This document shows positions 47,018 through 59,200 of a stretch of DNA of 64,000 nt, piece by piece. Numbering within the stretch: position 1 is the first letter of the stretch; each line of letters starts with the position of its first letter. The DNA is taken from contig JAQJVL010000046.1 in the NCBI GenBank assembly GCA_035578905.1, forward strand, positions 2,912,730 through 2,976,729, in the 5' to 3' direction. This DNA is from Stictocephala bisonia. Its lineage: Eukaryota; Arthropoda; Insecta; Hemiptera; Membracidae. Position numbers and translations under genes: made by a program. Below the pieces are notes generated by a model. It made no database searches. It was not told the origin of the DNA and worked only from the letters and a program-made list of their open reading frames with translations.

Positions 47018-47559
47018 TACAAGGTATGGCTTTTCCTTTCTTTAAACTTGTAGCTAAATGCAAAGCTTCTAGGATCTTTTAATCCAGATATCAGTAGCCT
47101 CTCTTACACGTCAATATCGTGGTCTTCAATTTGCGAGGTTAAATTTCGACTCTCATTATATTTTAGTTCTGGGTTCCAATGTTCCAACCACAGTTCACTT
47201 ACTGTGAGATATTGTTCTTCTATGTTCTTCTTATTCGATTTATTTTTTCTTGAAGTGCTTCTTTTTTGTTGGAGAACTTTAATAGTATCACAAGTTCTGC
47301 AATACAGATTGAAAAAGAGAGACAATTTCTCAATATTTACTGTAACTTTTTTTTGGATTTTTCAACAAGTAAGTATTAAACATTGCAAATTTTTCTCTTA
47401 TGTTTTAAAACCTCATAACATGTATCAAGGTCTCCAATCAGCTGCTCGATGATTATCAGTATCTTCTCCGAGTAAATATGAATAATAATTCTGTGACCAT
47501 TCCAACACTCCCCAATGATTTCCACGATGAAATTCACCACAACACCTCTTCAAAAAAAA

Positions 47560-48150
47560 GATAAAAAAAAATTATCTTTTTTTTGAATCTGTATTGCAGA
47601 ACTTGTGATACTATTAAAGTTCTCCAACAAAAAAATAGCTCTTCAAGAAAAAATAAATCTAATAAGCAGATTATAGAAGAACAAAATCTCACAGTAAGTG
47701 AACTGTGGTTGGAACAGTGGTGCCCAAAAGACAAAGATGTTGAGAGTCCAGATGTAACTCCGCAGATTGAAGACCACAATATTCAAGTGTTAGAGAGGCT
47801 ACTGATAACTGGATTAAAGATCCTAGAAGCTTTGCATTTAGCTACAAGTTTAAAGAAAGGAAATGCAATTACTTGCATCTAGTCAGAACCTCTGATCAGA
47901 ATACGATAAGAAAACCAAGTCTAATTAATGTGTATTAGTTTAGTTTTGCAGAATTTAGACATGCTTTAATTTATCAATCATTTATAGATAATTTTCATGA
48001 AGTTTTATAATTTTTCTTTTGTATGTAAATTATTTAAGATTTGCTTTGTTGTTGTATAGCTTTATAAATTTTCAGGAAGTTTTCTAATTTTTCTTTTGTT
48101 TTAAAATTATTTTAGATTTGCTTTGTTCCTATTTAGCTTTATCATATATA
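47560..48150 (+). repeat. Inverted copy of the unrecognised repeat
   Basis: It begins at an A/T-rich palindrome (about 47550-47590) joining it head-to-head with the array to its left. The + strand carries LYCRTCDTIKVLQQK, ELWLEQWCPKDKD, LERLLITGLKILEA and a stop at 47880-47882, followed by the family's AT-rich 3' tail up to GTTACCGAGCC at about 48155. This is one of the most open copies. Confidence 0.75.
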
Positions 48151-48152
48151 AA

Positions 48153-48755
48153 TGTTACCGAGCCTCAGGTATTGGGTGGGTCGGAGGTGGCGGTTAGCAT
48201 GACCTCCATCTGATATGGTTGAGAGCAGGGAATAAGGGGAAACCAAAATAAACAGTCTTGGACCGAGGTGGCTACGTTGAGAAGTTGGGGGTAACCTGTG
48301 GTAGAGTTACAACCATCAAAATCCACAAATTTCATAGACGTATTGACAAGGCGAGTAAGTGACACCAGTAAATATGCACTGCCCCAGCCCCATGCTACCT
48401 TGTATGAGGAAGGAGTTGGTTTCCCAAAGGCTAGGAGAAGACACTCCGAAGTTAAACCAAAGAAGCTACGACAGGCCTAGCAATCAGGTAATGGATAACC
48501 CATTGCTTTCAAAAATGGTACAAGTAGCCTCGGAAAGGACAGAAAACATGGAAAAAGACCTGGCAAGAAAATAAGACGATTAGGAACCTTGAACATCTGA
48601 ACGTTAAGAGGGAAGGTGGAAGAGGTGATTGATATGATAAAAAGGAGAAGTTTGGATGTTCTGGGATAAGCAGATGTGAGGTGGAAAGGTAAAGGTAGAA
48701 AGGAATTGAGAAAAAGGTTTCACTCTGTATTGGAAGCGAAATGACGAAGGGTCCA
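48153..48755 (+). mobile_element. EN-LINE leader and first endonuclease codons
   Basis: Matches the leader of copy A in opposite orientation. It contains the short frame KYALPQPHATLYEEGVGFPK (ends 48480) and then, after a stop, the endonuclease start (about 48580-48740, LGTLNI-type motif). It stops at GACGAAGGGTC (about 48753), where a piece of the 443-bp repeat follows. Confidence 0.65.
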
Positions 48756-48828
48756 GATCTTGTGATTCATTTTTTACATCATGGTAGCCATCAGTTGAAC
48801 ATGGCTAGAACGGTACAATTTTTTTCAA

Positions 48829-50541
48829 ATAGTGGACACGAAGTACCAGTCACAGTAATTAATGCAGTAAAAACAAATATAAGTGTAGTTTTATACTATC
48901 TAATTAATTCATTTTTTGTTTCTGGTATTTTTCCAACTTAATTAAAACAAGCAAAAATAATACCAATACATAAAAAAGATGATGAAAAGAACGTTCTTAA
49001 TTAACGACCAATATCTGTCCTACCAACAATGTGCAAAATTTATGAAAAAGCAGTATATTTACAGTTTACAGAATTTTTAGAAACATTTAATTTATTAGAT
49101 AATGGCCAACATGGATTTAGATCCGGAAGGTCAGTTGTGAGTGCTGCTTTGTCATTTATCGAAACAATCATTGAATCAGTTGATAAAGGAAAATATATAA
49201 TTGGGATATTCATGGATATTTCAAAAGCTTTCGATAGTGTTAAACACTCTAAGCTCATAGACAAATTAAAAGATCTGGGAGTAGCAAAAAATGCTCTTAA
49301 CTGGTTTCGGTCTTACCTGTCTGACAGATCTCAATATGTATAACTAACCCATTTATCAAAATACAACAAAATTATTAAAACCTCTTCACAGTACAATGAT
49401 CTAAGGTTTGGTGTACCCCAAGGGTTTATCTTAGTTCCATTGCTGTTTCTGTGTTATCTGGGTGGCATGGAAAGGGTGCTGGCACATAAGCCAAACAGTG
49501 AGCTTTGTCTATATGCTGATGATGCTAACCTAGTGATGTCATCAAACTCTTTAGAAGAATTAGAAATTAATACATTTATCGAATTAGAAAAAATTCGAAA
49601 CCATTTGAAAAACCACAATTTATTTTTAAATTAAAAAAAGACAAACTTTGTAAAATTCAAAACGCCCCAAAATAGGATGTTAAAGGACCCAACAATAGTC
49701 TGTCAATCATCCCAAATTGAAATGAAAAACAGCACAAATTTTCTAGGTTTAACATTAGATCGTCATCTGAATTGGGACGAACACGTTCATAAGCTTTTAA
49801 TTAACATAAATTCTGGGGTCTATGCATTATCACGAATGAGTTACTACTGTGACCTACAAACATTAAAAAATATGTATTTTGCTTATGTACATTCTCATGT
49901 TTCTTTTTACATTGCTCTGTATGGTTCAACAAAACAAGTAAATATGCATAATATTTTTAAGCAACAAAAAAAGGCCATACGGATAATGCTAAGGCTGAAA
50001 CATGATGATTCAGTTAAGGAACATTTTAAACATTTAAAAATTTTTACTGTTTATGGCCAGTATATTTTTGAATCCATTCCTACAGCAAAAAACCAAAAAT
50101 TAGACTTAAATTTTAAGTCACTCAGTCACCCTTATAACACAAGAGCAAAAAATGAGGTGGTCCAGGACCATAGGCTAAAGTTTTTTGAAAAAAAACCTAC
50201 ATATATGGGAAACAAATTTTTAAAATACATACCGCAAAACATAAAAATCGAAAAAGGCCTCAAGTTCAAAAACAAGTTAAAAGAATACTTGCTGAACAAA
50301 GCTCTCTACTCTGATATGTATTATTTATATATCAGAGTAGAGGATGTTCATTCTCTAACTCTAATATAAACTGAACATCCGGAACAGAGTTTGTAACTAG
50401 AGTCAGTACTAAACAATGTAAATATTTATTAATTTCAAAATTGTTTGATTAGTTTAGTTAAGTAAGTTAGTGTTTAGAACCTAGACGCTATTCATTGTAT
50501 CATATGTACATAAAAATGAATAAAGAGTATTTGAATTTGAA
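48829..50541 (+). mobile_element. CR1/Jockey-like LINE inserted in the 443-bp repeat
   Basis: RT motifs in order: IIPIHKKDD (48955), RPISVLPTMCKIYEKA, QHGFRSGRS, MDISKAFDSV (49210), GVPQGFILVPLLF (49410), LYADDANLV (catalytic, 49510), FLGLTLDRHLNWDEHV, KKAIRIMLRL, PYNTRAKN and KPTYMGNKF, to a stop at 50367. The 3' end has AATAAAGAGTATTTGAATTTG. In-frame stops at 48940, 49000, 49340 and 49634 make it dead. Flanks 48760-48828 and 50541 onward are one 443-bp repeat unit (- strand) split by the insertion. Confidence 0.85.
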
Positions 50542-50674
50542 TTCTTCATAGCCTCTTCTTGCTAAAAATTCAAGTTTCTTTGAACATTTGCAGGAGGAAG
50601 ACATCCTTCTTTCTGTTTAAAGTAATACTTTTGTAAATCCTTTGCATATGTGACTGGATCGATTCCTTGTGATT

Positions 50675-50985
50675 TACTAAGTTTTATTCCTGCAATTAGG
50701 GCTGCGATAACAATTTTTTGTTTATTTAGTTCGCTGAATAATTAATAAAGTTTGGAAAATTGCTTTAGAATCTATGAAATAATTGTATCAGCGATTAAAT
50801 ATAATTATTCATAAAGATATATGTTAAATAAACTGTAAAATAATATGTGAAATATTTGTCATATTATAAAAATTTAAAATATTGAAACTAAACAAACTTT
50901 ATTAATTACTCTGCGAACTAAGTAAACATGTAATTGCTATCGCAACCGCAATTGCAGTAACAAAACTTAGTAATAATTAAACAAC
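50675..50985. repeat. Palindromic AT-rich core with ~80-bp arms
   Basis: Arms around TTTATTTAGTTCGCTGAATA and AATTAATAAAG at about 50675-50755 are mirrored at about 50905-50985. The intervening ~150 bp is non-coding. A second, inverted copy lies at 52205-52525. It looks like a foldback MITE or the centre of a larger inverted element. Confidence 0.65.
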
Positions 50986-51174
50986 CATAATACTCTCTTT
51001 GGAAAATAAAGATTAATAACTTAGGTATATGTAACTTAGTTAAAACTACGTTGATAATCATGTTGGACTCTTTTGGTACCTGAATATGAATACAGATCCA
51101 AACGGTAACCCCCTCCCCATACCCCATACACGTACAGTGGTATTGCTGTATGTATCCAGTGGCAACACTGGATG

Positions 51175-51345
51175 TGCTGGGATAAGTGGAAGTTAGTTGG
51201 AAAGGTGAAGGAAGAAAGGAATTGAAAAAAGGTTTACTCTGTATTGGAAGCGAAATGATGAAGGGTCGAGAAATGGAGTTTCTTCTCTCAATTCCTTTCT
51301 TCCTTCACCTTTCCACCTCACTTCCGCTAATCCCAGAATAGCCAA
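51175..51345. repeat. Palindromic junction of EN-LINE fragments
   Basis: A + strand EN-LINE segment (GGAAGAAAGGAATTGA through GAAATGATGAAGGGTC) is followed at once by the same segment on the - strand (CAATTCCTTTCTTCC). The turning point is at GAAATGGAGTTTC, about 51270-51280. Confidence 0.75.
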
Positions 51346-51840
51346 ACTTCTCCTTTTTATCATATCAATCACCTCCTCAACCTTCGCTCTTAATGTTCAG
51401 ATGCTCAAGGTTCCTAATCGTCTTAGTTTCTCGCCAGGTCTCTTTCAATGTTTTCTGTTCCATCTGAGGCTTCTCGTACCATTTTTGAAACAATAGGTTA
51501 TCCACTATCGGCATTCTAGGCCTGTCTTGGCATCTTTGGTTTCCCTTCCCTTCTTTGGGAAACCAACCCCTTCCTCGTACAAGGCAGCACAGAGCTGGGG
51601 CAGTGCGTATTTACAGGCGGCACTTACTCGCCATGTCACTACACTGTCATTGGAATTTGTGTGGTTTTTGATAGTTGTAACCCTGCCACAAGTAACCCCC
51701 CCCCCCCACTTCCTCAAGCGTAGCCGCCTTGGTCCGGGACTACTTATTTTGGTTTCCCCTTATTCGCAGCTCTCCACCATATCAGGTGGAGGTTTCGCTT
51801 TTCGCCACCTCTGACCCGCCCAATACCTGAGGCTCGGTAA
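51346..51840 (-). mobile_element. EN-LINE leader, - strand copy
   Basis: Same leader as 48153-48755 in reverse, including the frame KYALPQLCAALYEEGVGFPK (51505-51717) and a C run at 51695-51709. It ends at the GAGGCTCGGTAACA junction with the unrecognised repeat. Confidence 0.65.
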
Positions 51841-52204
51841 CATTTTTAGATGATAAAGCTAAATAGCAACAAAGCAAATCTAAAGTAATTATCAAACAAA
51901 AGAAAAATTATAAAACTTCAAGAAAATTAACTATAAACGATTGATAAATTAAAGCGTGTCTAAATTCTGCAAAACTAAACTAATTCACATTAATTGGACA
52001 TAGTTTTTGTAAACTTATTCTGATCAGAGGTTCTGACTAGATACAGGTGTGGCATTTCCTTTTTTTTAAACTTTTAGCTGAATTCAAAGCTTCTACGATC
52101 TGTATTCCAGATATCAATAGCCTCTCTAACACTTCAATATTGTGGTCTTCGATCTGCGGAGTTACATCTGTACTCTCAACATCTTTGTCTTCTGGGTACC
52201 ACTG
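51841..52204 (-). repeat. Truncated copy of the unrecognised repeat
   Basis: The - strand has LWLEQWYPEDKD, VTPQIEDHNIEVLERLL and the family 3' tail. It is cut at about 52220, where the palindromic core begins. Confidence 0.7.
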
Positions 52205-52525
52205 TTCCAACCACAGTTCATTACTGCAAGTTTTATTACTGCAATTGTGGTTGTGATAGCACATAGATGTTTATTTAGTTCACAGAATAATTAATAAAGA
52301 TTGTTTAGTTTCAATATTTTAAATTTTTATAATATGACAAATATTTCACATATTATTTTACAGTTTATTTAACGTATATCTTTATGAACATTTATATTTA
52401 ATTGCTGATACAATCATTTCATATATTCTAAAGCAATTTTCCAAACTTTATTAATTATTCAGCGAACTAAATAAACAAAAAAATGTTATCGCAGCCCTAA
52501 TTGCAGGAATAAAACTTAGTAAATC
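52205..52525. repeat. Palindromic AT-rich core, second copy
   Basis: The reverse complement of 50675-50985 with modest divergence. The right arm passes directly into the 443-bp tandem array. Confidence 0.65.
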
Positions 52526-53740
52526 ACAAGGAATCGATCCAGTCACATATGCAAAGGATTTACAAAAGTACTACTCTAAACAGAGAGAAGGAAGTCTACC
52601 TCCTGCAATTGTTCAAAGAAACTTGAAATTTTAGCAAGAAGAGGCTATGAAGAATTTGAAAAACATTGTACCTTTCCAGCCAAGTTCCACTGATGGCTAC
52701 CATGATGCAAAAATGAATCACAAGAGGATCCTTTGGACTGGTTTAATGATGAAACAGATAATGGAGGAGTTGGAATTGAATTGAAAGTACAATTCAGAAT
52801 CCAACCACTATCACATCGCTTCAGAATCCCTCCCTTCAAGAGAAAAGGTATTTAAGAAATGCAAGATTTCTTGAATCGATAATGAGGTTGAGTGAGGAGA
52901 GTGACAACAATTCTGCAATTCCAACGTCACAGCTTCATTCGCTGCTGTATGATAAGGTATGTAAATCACAAGGAATCGATCCAGTCACATATGCAAAGGA
53001 TATACAAAAGTAGTACTTTAAACAGAAAGAAGGAAGTCTTCCTCGTGCAATTGTTCAAAGAAACTTGAAATTTTAGCAAGCAGAGGCTATGAAGAATTTG
53101 AAACACATTGTACCTTTCCAGCTATGTTCCACTGATGGCTACCATGATGCAAAAATGAATCACAAGAGGATCCTTTGGACTGGTTTAATGATGAAACAGA
53201 TAATGCAGGAGTTGGAATTGAATTGAAAGTACAATTCAGAATCCAACCACTATCACATCGCTTCAGAATCCCTCCCTTCAAGAGAAAAGGTATTTAAGAA
53301 ATGCAAGATTTCTTGAATCGATAATGAGGTTGAGTGAGGAGAGTGACAACAATTCTGCAATTCCAACGTCACAGCTTCATTCGCTGCTGTATGATAAGGT
53401 ATGTAAATCACAAGGAATCGATCCAGTCACATATGCAAAGGATATACAAAAGTAGTACTTTAAACAGAAAGAAGGAAGTCTTCGTCCTGCAATTGTTCAA
53501 AGAAACTTGAAATTTTAGCAAGCAGAGGCTATGAAGAATTTGAAAAACATTGTACCTTTCCAGCCATGTTCCACTGATGGCCACCATGATGTAAAATATA
53601 AATCACAAGATGATCCTTTGGACTGGTTTGATGATGAAACAGATAATGCAGGAGTTGGAATTGAATTGAAAGTACAATTCAGAATCCAACCACTATCACA
53701 TCGCTTCAGAATCCCTCCCTTCAAGAGAAAAGGTATTTAA
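52481..53740 (+). repeat. 443-bp tandem array, part A
   Basis: A partial unit is followed by units at 52849-53290 (442 bp) and 53291-53733 (443 bp), almost identical. Each has short + strand frames KSQGIDPVTYAKD, VPFQPCSTDGYHD and DPLDWFDDETDNAGVG, separated by stops. Since 443 is not a multiple of three, a continuous multi-unit protein is impossible. Product unknown. Confidence 0.8.
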
Positions 53741-54357
53741 GGTGGCAGGTGGCGGATAGCATAACCTCTATCTGATATTGTGGAGAGCTGGGAATAAGGG
53801 GAAACCAAAATAAACAGTCTTGGACCGAGGCGGCTACGTTGAGAAGTTGGGGGTAACCTGTGGCAGAGTTACAACCATCAAAATCCACAAATTCCATAGA
53901 CAGTGTAGTGACAAGGCGAGTAAGTGCCACCAGTAAATATGCACTGCCCCAGCCCCATGCTACCTTTTTTGAGGAAGGAGTTGGTTTCCCAAAGGCTAGG
54001 AGAAGACACTCCGAAGGTAAACCAAAGAAGCTACGACAGGCCTAGCAAGCAGGTAATGGATAACCCATTGCTTTCAAAAATGGTACAAGTAGCCTCATAA
54101 AGGACAGAAAACATGGAAAAAGACCTGGCGAAAAATTAAGACGATTAGGAACCTTGAACATCTGAACGTTAAGAGGGACGGTGGTAGAGGTGATTGATAT
54201 GATAAAAAGGAGAAGTTTGGATGTTTTGGGATAAGCAGAAGTGAGATGGAAAGGTAAAGGAAGAAAGGAATTGAGAAAAAGGTTTCACTTTGTATTGGAA
54301 GCGAAATGAGGAAGGGTCAAGAAATGGAGTTTCTTCCCTTAATTCCTTTCTTCCTTT
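53741..54357 (+). mobile_element. EN-LINE leader inserted between tandem arrays
   Basis: Same leader as 48153-48755 with the frame KYALPQPHATFFEEGVGFPK (ends 54045) and the endonuclease start region. It ends in a short palindromic turn at about 54320-54357. Confidence 0.65.
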
Positions 54358-55296
54358 CAGAACTAAATAAACAACAAATTGTTATCGCAGCCCTAATTGC
54401 AGTAATAAAACTTAGTAAATCACAAAGAATCGATCCAGTCACATATGTTAAGGATTTACAAAAGTACTACTCTAAACAGAAAGAAGGAAGTCTTCCTCGT
54501 GCAATTGTTCAAAGAAACTTGAAATTTTAGCAAGCAGAGGCTATGAAGAATTTGAAACACATTGTACCTTTCCAGCTATGTTCCACTGATGGCTATCATG
54601 ATGCAAAAATGAATCACAAGAGGATCCTTTGGACTGGTTTAATGATGAAACAGATAATGCAGGAGTTGGAATTGAATTGAAAGTACAATTCAGAATCCAA
54701 CCACCATCACATTGCTTCAGAATCCCTCCCTTCAAGAGAAAAGGTATTTAAGAAATGCAAGATTTCTTGAATCGATAATGAGGTTGAGTGAGGAGAGTGA
54801 CAATAATTCTGCAATTCCAATGTCACAGCTTCATTCGCTGCTGTATGATAAGGTATGTAAATCACAAGGAATCGATCCAGTCACATATGCAAAGGATTTA
54901 CAAAAGTAGTACTTTAAACAGAAAGAAGGAAGTCTTCCTCCTGCAATTGTTAAAAAAAACTTGAAATTTTAGCAAGCAGAGGCTATGAAGAATTTGAAAC
55001 ACATTGTACCTTTCCAGCCATGTTCCACTGATGGCTACCATGATGTAAAAAATGAATCACAAGAGGATCCTTTGGACTGGTTTGATGATGAAACAGATAA
55101 TGCAGGAGTTGGAATTGAATTGAAAGAACAATTCAGAATCCAACCACTATCACATCGCTTCAGAATCCCTCCCTTCAATAGAAAAGGTATTTAAGAAATG
55201 CAAGATTTCTTGAATCGATAATGAGGTTGAGTGAGGAGAGTGACAACAATTCTGCAATTCCAACGTCACAGCTTCATTCGCTGCTGTATGATAAGG
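54358..55296 (+). repeat. 443-bp tandem array, part B
   Basis: A partial unit (54358-54744), a full unit (54745-55187, 443 bp) and a partial unit. Units are near-identical to part A. The longest clean frame is at 54985-55194 (KNLKHIVPFQPCSTDGYHD). Confidence 0.8.
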
Positions 55297-56260
55297 CAGA
55301 TGAGACAAGCCAGATACTGTGAACCAATAATTCATTCATCTCTTTAGAAAAATAAGTTCTATGATGATTTCAGTTTAGGATACAGGAAGGTAGTCCCAGG
55401 AATACCCAATTATGAAATTTGTATCAAGTGACATCACCAAGCACATCATTGAGTCTACAGGTGAGAGCTACTTGTTGGCTTGAAGGATGTTGTCAACTAT
55501 TTCAGAAAAATATTGCCTAGTCACTGCGAGAAAATATTTTATGAATGGAAAGGCTCTGTCAATGAACATGTCTGTAATCTGATCAGACGATTTTCCCAGG
55601 TAAACTGATTTATCTGAGAGTTAATTGGAGATAATATTAAAGTTCTCCAGCAAAAAATAGCTCTTCTAGAAAAGATAAATCGAATAAGCAGAAAATAGAA
55701 GAATAAAATCTCACAGTAAGTTAACTGTGGTTGGAACATTGGAACCCAAAACACAAAGATGGTAAGAGTCCAAATTTAACTCTGCAGATTGAAGACCACG
55801 ATAATGAAGTGTTAGAGAGGATACTGATATCTGTAATACAGATTCTAGAAGCTTTGAATTTAGCTAAAAGATTAAAGGAAATGACGAAGGGTCAAGTAAT
55901 GGAGTTCCTTCTCTGAATTCCTTTCTCCCTTCACTCTTCCACCAAGCATACCCTTGAGTCTACAGATAAGAGATACTTGTTGACTTGAAGGATTTTGTTA
56001 CCTATTTGAGAAAAATGTTGGCTAGTCACTGCAAGAAAATGTTTTGTGAATGGAAAGGCTCTTTCAAAGAACATGTCTGTAATCTGATCAGACGATATTC
56101 CCACGTAAACTCTGATTGTAGAGATGTTGTGGTTAATTTCATCGTGGAAACCATTCGGGAGTGTTGGAATGATCACAGAATTATTATGGAATAATCACAT
56201 TTACTCAGAGAAGAAACAGCTCATCATTGAGCAGCTGATTGAAGACCTTGTTATATGTTA
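55297..56260 (+). repeat. Unrecognised repeat family, + strand copy
   Basis: A diverged KIFYEWKGSVNEHVCNLIRR copy (about 55530-55600) is followed by LWLEHWNPKHKD and LERILISV (55731-55916). Next come the EN-LINE palindromic joint (55880-55945) and a second CEWKGSFKEHVCNLIRR, SDCRDVVVNF block (55985-56194). Stops interrupt it. Confidence 0.72.
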
Positions 56261-56265
56261 TGATA

Positions 56266-59200
56266 TATAAAAATGAATAAATTAATAAATTAATAAACGA
56301 ATAAATGAATTTATTCCCCTCAAAAATACATAATAACAAAAGTTCACATTTCTTGGAATGTGACTGACCACGCTTACAAGTATTGTGGCCAGTAGTATCA
56401 AATTATAATAAACAGAATTATGTCAGAGTCCAATAATAGACATATTAAAGTCTGTTGAGACGCTCTCTGTGGCATCTGCGTCAGGCACAGCTGGTGGGCT
56501 TATCACTACTTAAGCCTACACGCACACAACAGACTGATTCTTATTAACTAGACAATTTCTTATCACTAATTCTTGAATAAAATAAAGCAAAATCACACTC
56601 TTTTCTATTTAAATTAAATTATACAAGTTATTTTTAAAATAGTATCCAATGCTTATGTTATTTTATAACTTATACCAACTATTTACATTTAAAAGAAAAT
56701 AAATTTGCATTCGTCGTGTAAAAATAAACATGATTTTAGTGTTTTACAGAAGGATTTTATGTTGTCTAATTGTTTTATGTCTCTTGGCAATTTATTGAAC
56801 AAATTTGGGCCACTATAACTAAAACATTGTTTGAAAACTGATTTGCTGACCTTTGGAATACGAAATATTCTTCGTTCTATACTTCTGGTATCATAATTTA
56901 AGTCAGTTGTTCCTAAATTACCACTTCTACTGTAAAACAGCCTCAATACTTTATATATATAAAGGTGCTGCAAAGACAATATTTTCAATTTAAAAAACAA
57001 AGGGAAAGAGCTTTCTCTTCTACCCTTTTTTAACACAATTCTTAAAAAGTGATTTTGAACAATTCTCAGTTTGTCAATTAAGAATTTAAAGGTTCCACCC
57101 CAACAGATTGTTCCATATTGGAGTCTAGAATCTACTAATGAATAATATAAAGTTTTAAGCAAGGTTTCTTAAGAAATAAAATTTTCTGATTGCAGATTTT
57201 AGATTACCTTGTAAATTTGTAATGTGCTTTTTCCATGTTAGTTTTGAATCGATTACCACTCCAAGGTATTTGAAATCTTCTTCCTTCCCTATCTTTTTAC
57301 AGTCACAGCACTGTTCATTGCAGTCAAAGTCGTGAAATTGAAAGTCCGAGCCAAAATCAAAACCCTTTAAGTCAAAATTAACATATTTCGTTTAATCTAC
57401 ATTTATGTGCATTTTATTTTCGTAACACCACGTTTTTAAATTTATCAAATCTTCTGAAATTTCATTTTTTAATGTACAAGTTTTGTTATGCGAATAAAAT
57501 AATGCAATATCGTCAGCGAAAGCACTTACTGTACCATTTAGTTTTAATTCCAACAAATCGTTTATAAAAATTAGGAAAAGAGAAGCAGATATAACCGACC
57601 CCCACGCTCACGGGGAGAGATGGGCTGAGACACTGGCCAATCCGTACCCGCTGCTCCCATCCTGCCAGGAAACTGCGGAACCAACCTAGAGCTACGCCCG
57701 CACCCCCGCCGACTCTATTTTTGATAATAATATTTCAGGATTTACTAGATCAAAAGCTTTCCTGAAATCAATAAAAAGTCCTGTTGATTTCTTACCCAAA
57801 TTTAGGCTTTTGTAGATTGTTTCCGTTACATTAATAAGAGCGTCTTCTGTAGACCTACCTTTCCTAAAACCGTATTGATAACTACTAAAAAAATCTATAC
57901 TATTTAAATATCGAATTAGCCTTATTTTCATTGCTTTCTCAAATATCTTCGAGAACACTGACAACAAACTAATCGGGCGTAGGTTTTCTAATTTTATAGA
58001 CTTGTTTTTTTTGTATATTGGAGTAACGACACTGGATTTCAATTTTTCGTGGGAATTCTCCTGTGCAGAAACTTAAGTTAATTAGATGTGACAAAATGGG
58101 GGATATAATTTCACCAATTTCTTTAATTATGCTAACATTTATCTGATCAAAACCAGAAGATTTTTATTTTTTAAATTTTTAATGATTCCTAAAACTTCTA
58201 TTTCGGTTGTGGGATCAATGAAAAAAGAAGTGAGTCTACGAGCAACAATTGCTGCGTTCAGTTCCCTAACATCTTGCGTTGACTGTAATTTGATCAAATA
58301 TCTGTTGATCGTTTCGGCTAATATACATGGATCAAACAAAACGTCACCATTCTCAAGTTCTACTTTATCGACGCATTTTTTAGAATGATTGCCACTTAAG
58401 TCGTTTACAATTTTCCATTGCAAGGCTGTATCTCCTTTAGCTTCAATTATTTTTTGGGAGAAGTAATTATTTTTGACATCTTTTATCTCTTTCTTTAAAT
58501 TCTGACAAAACCTGTTATAATAACATGCAACATTTGTGTCATATGGTCTAGATTTGAACATTTTGTACAAAACATTTTCTGCTTAACTTTATTCAAAAGT
58601 TTATAATTTATCCAAGGGCTATTTTCTTTTACTTTATTTAACTTAGTACTAGTGTTAGCGATTTTTTTACAACTATTTACAGTATTACATAGAGTGTCAT
58701 GAAAGATATTAAAACCATCATTCAAGTTCTCCTTATCATAACAGACACTCCAGTTTACACCAGTTAAATTGCTCCTTAACTTGTTTGAGGTCAATGACAT
58801 GTTTTTGCTCGGTATTTACTGGCGTGTCAGGAAGTTGATTTCTTGAGTGTGGCATTTTTATTACTAGACCTAGCATGCAATGATCAGTTAAGTCAATGTC
58901 GAATACTGCACTGTTAAAGAGGGACAGATCACGGTGTCTAATAAAAATATGAACTATACATGATTTTGTATTTACAGTTATTCTAGTTGGACTATCAATA
59001 AATTGTGAAAAACCGTAACTATACAACAGACTTCAATAGTTTTGTGTGCTAGGCTTGTTATGTAATAAGTTAATATGTATATCTCCAATTAAAATAGTGC
59101 TATTTGGAATAGTTGATATTTTATTTGATAGTTCATTGATAAAATCATTTTCAGTGTAGCTATGTAATCTGTATATACAAAGAATGTTAAAAAATAATTC

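Larger units (their letters stand above)
41562..47545 (-). repeat. Direct tandem array of a ~1.55-kb unrecognised repeat
   Basis: The landmark TTTTTAGATGATA(A/T)AGCT recurs at about 41562, 42302, 43857 and 45405, giving units of about 740 (deleted), 1555, 1548 and a last one interrupted by mariner copy 2. On the - strand each unit carries a coding-like frame with conserved blocks KMFYKWKGSFKEHVCNLIRR, SDCRDVVVNFIVEIIGECW, LYCRTCDTIKVL, NKQNIEEQNL, LWLEHWNPE and LERLLISGLKILEA, with stops and frameshifts scattered. The SRKNKSNK-to-ILEALNLA part occurs twice per full unit. The family is not recognised. The + strand frames at 43027-43287 and 44584-44844 are its antisense shadow. Confidence 0.8.

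Noticed and set aside
54340..54365. Splice acceptor TTTCCTTTCAG before an ELNKQQIVIAAL frame
   Set aside because: It is created by the EN-LINE palindrome meeting the 443-bp repeat; no matching donor exon is evident.
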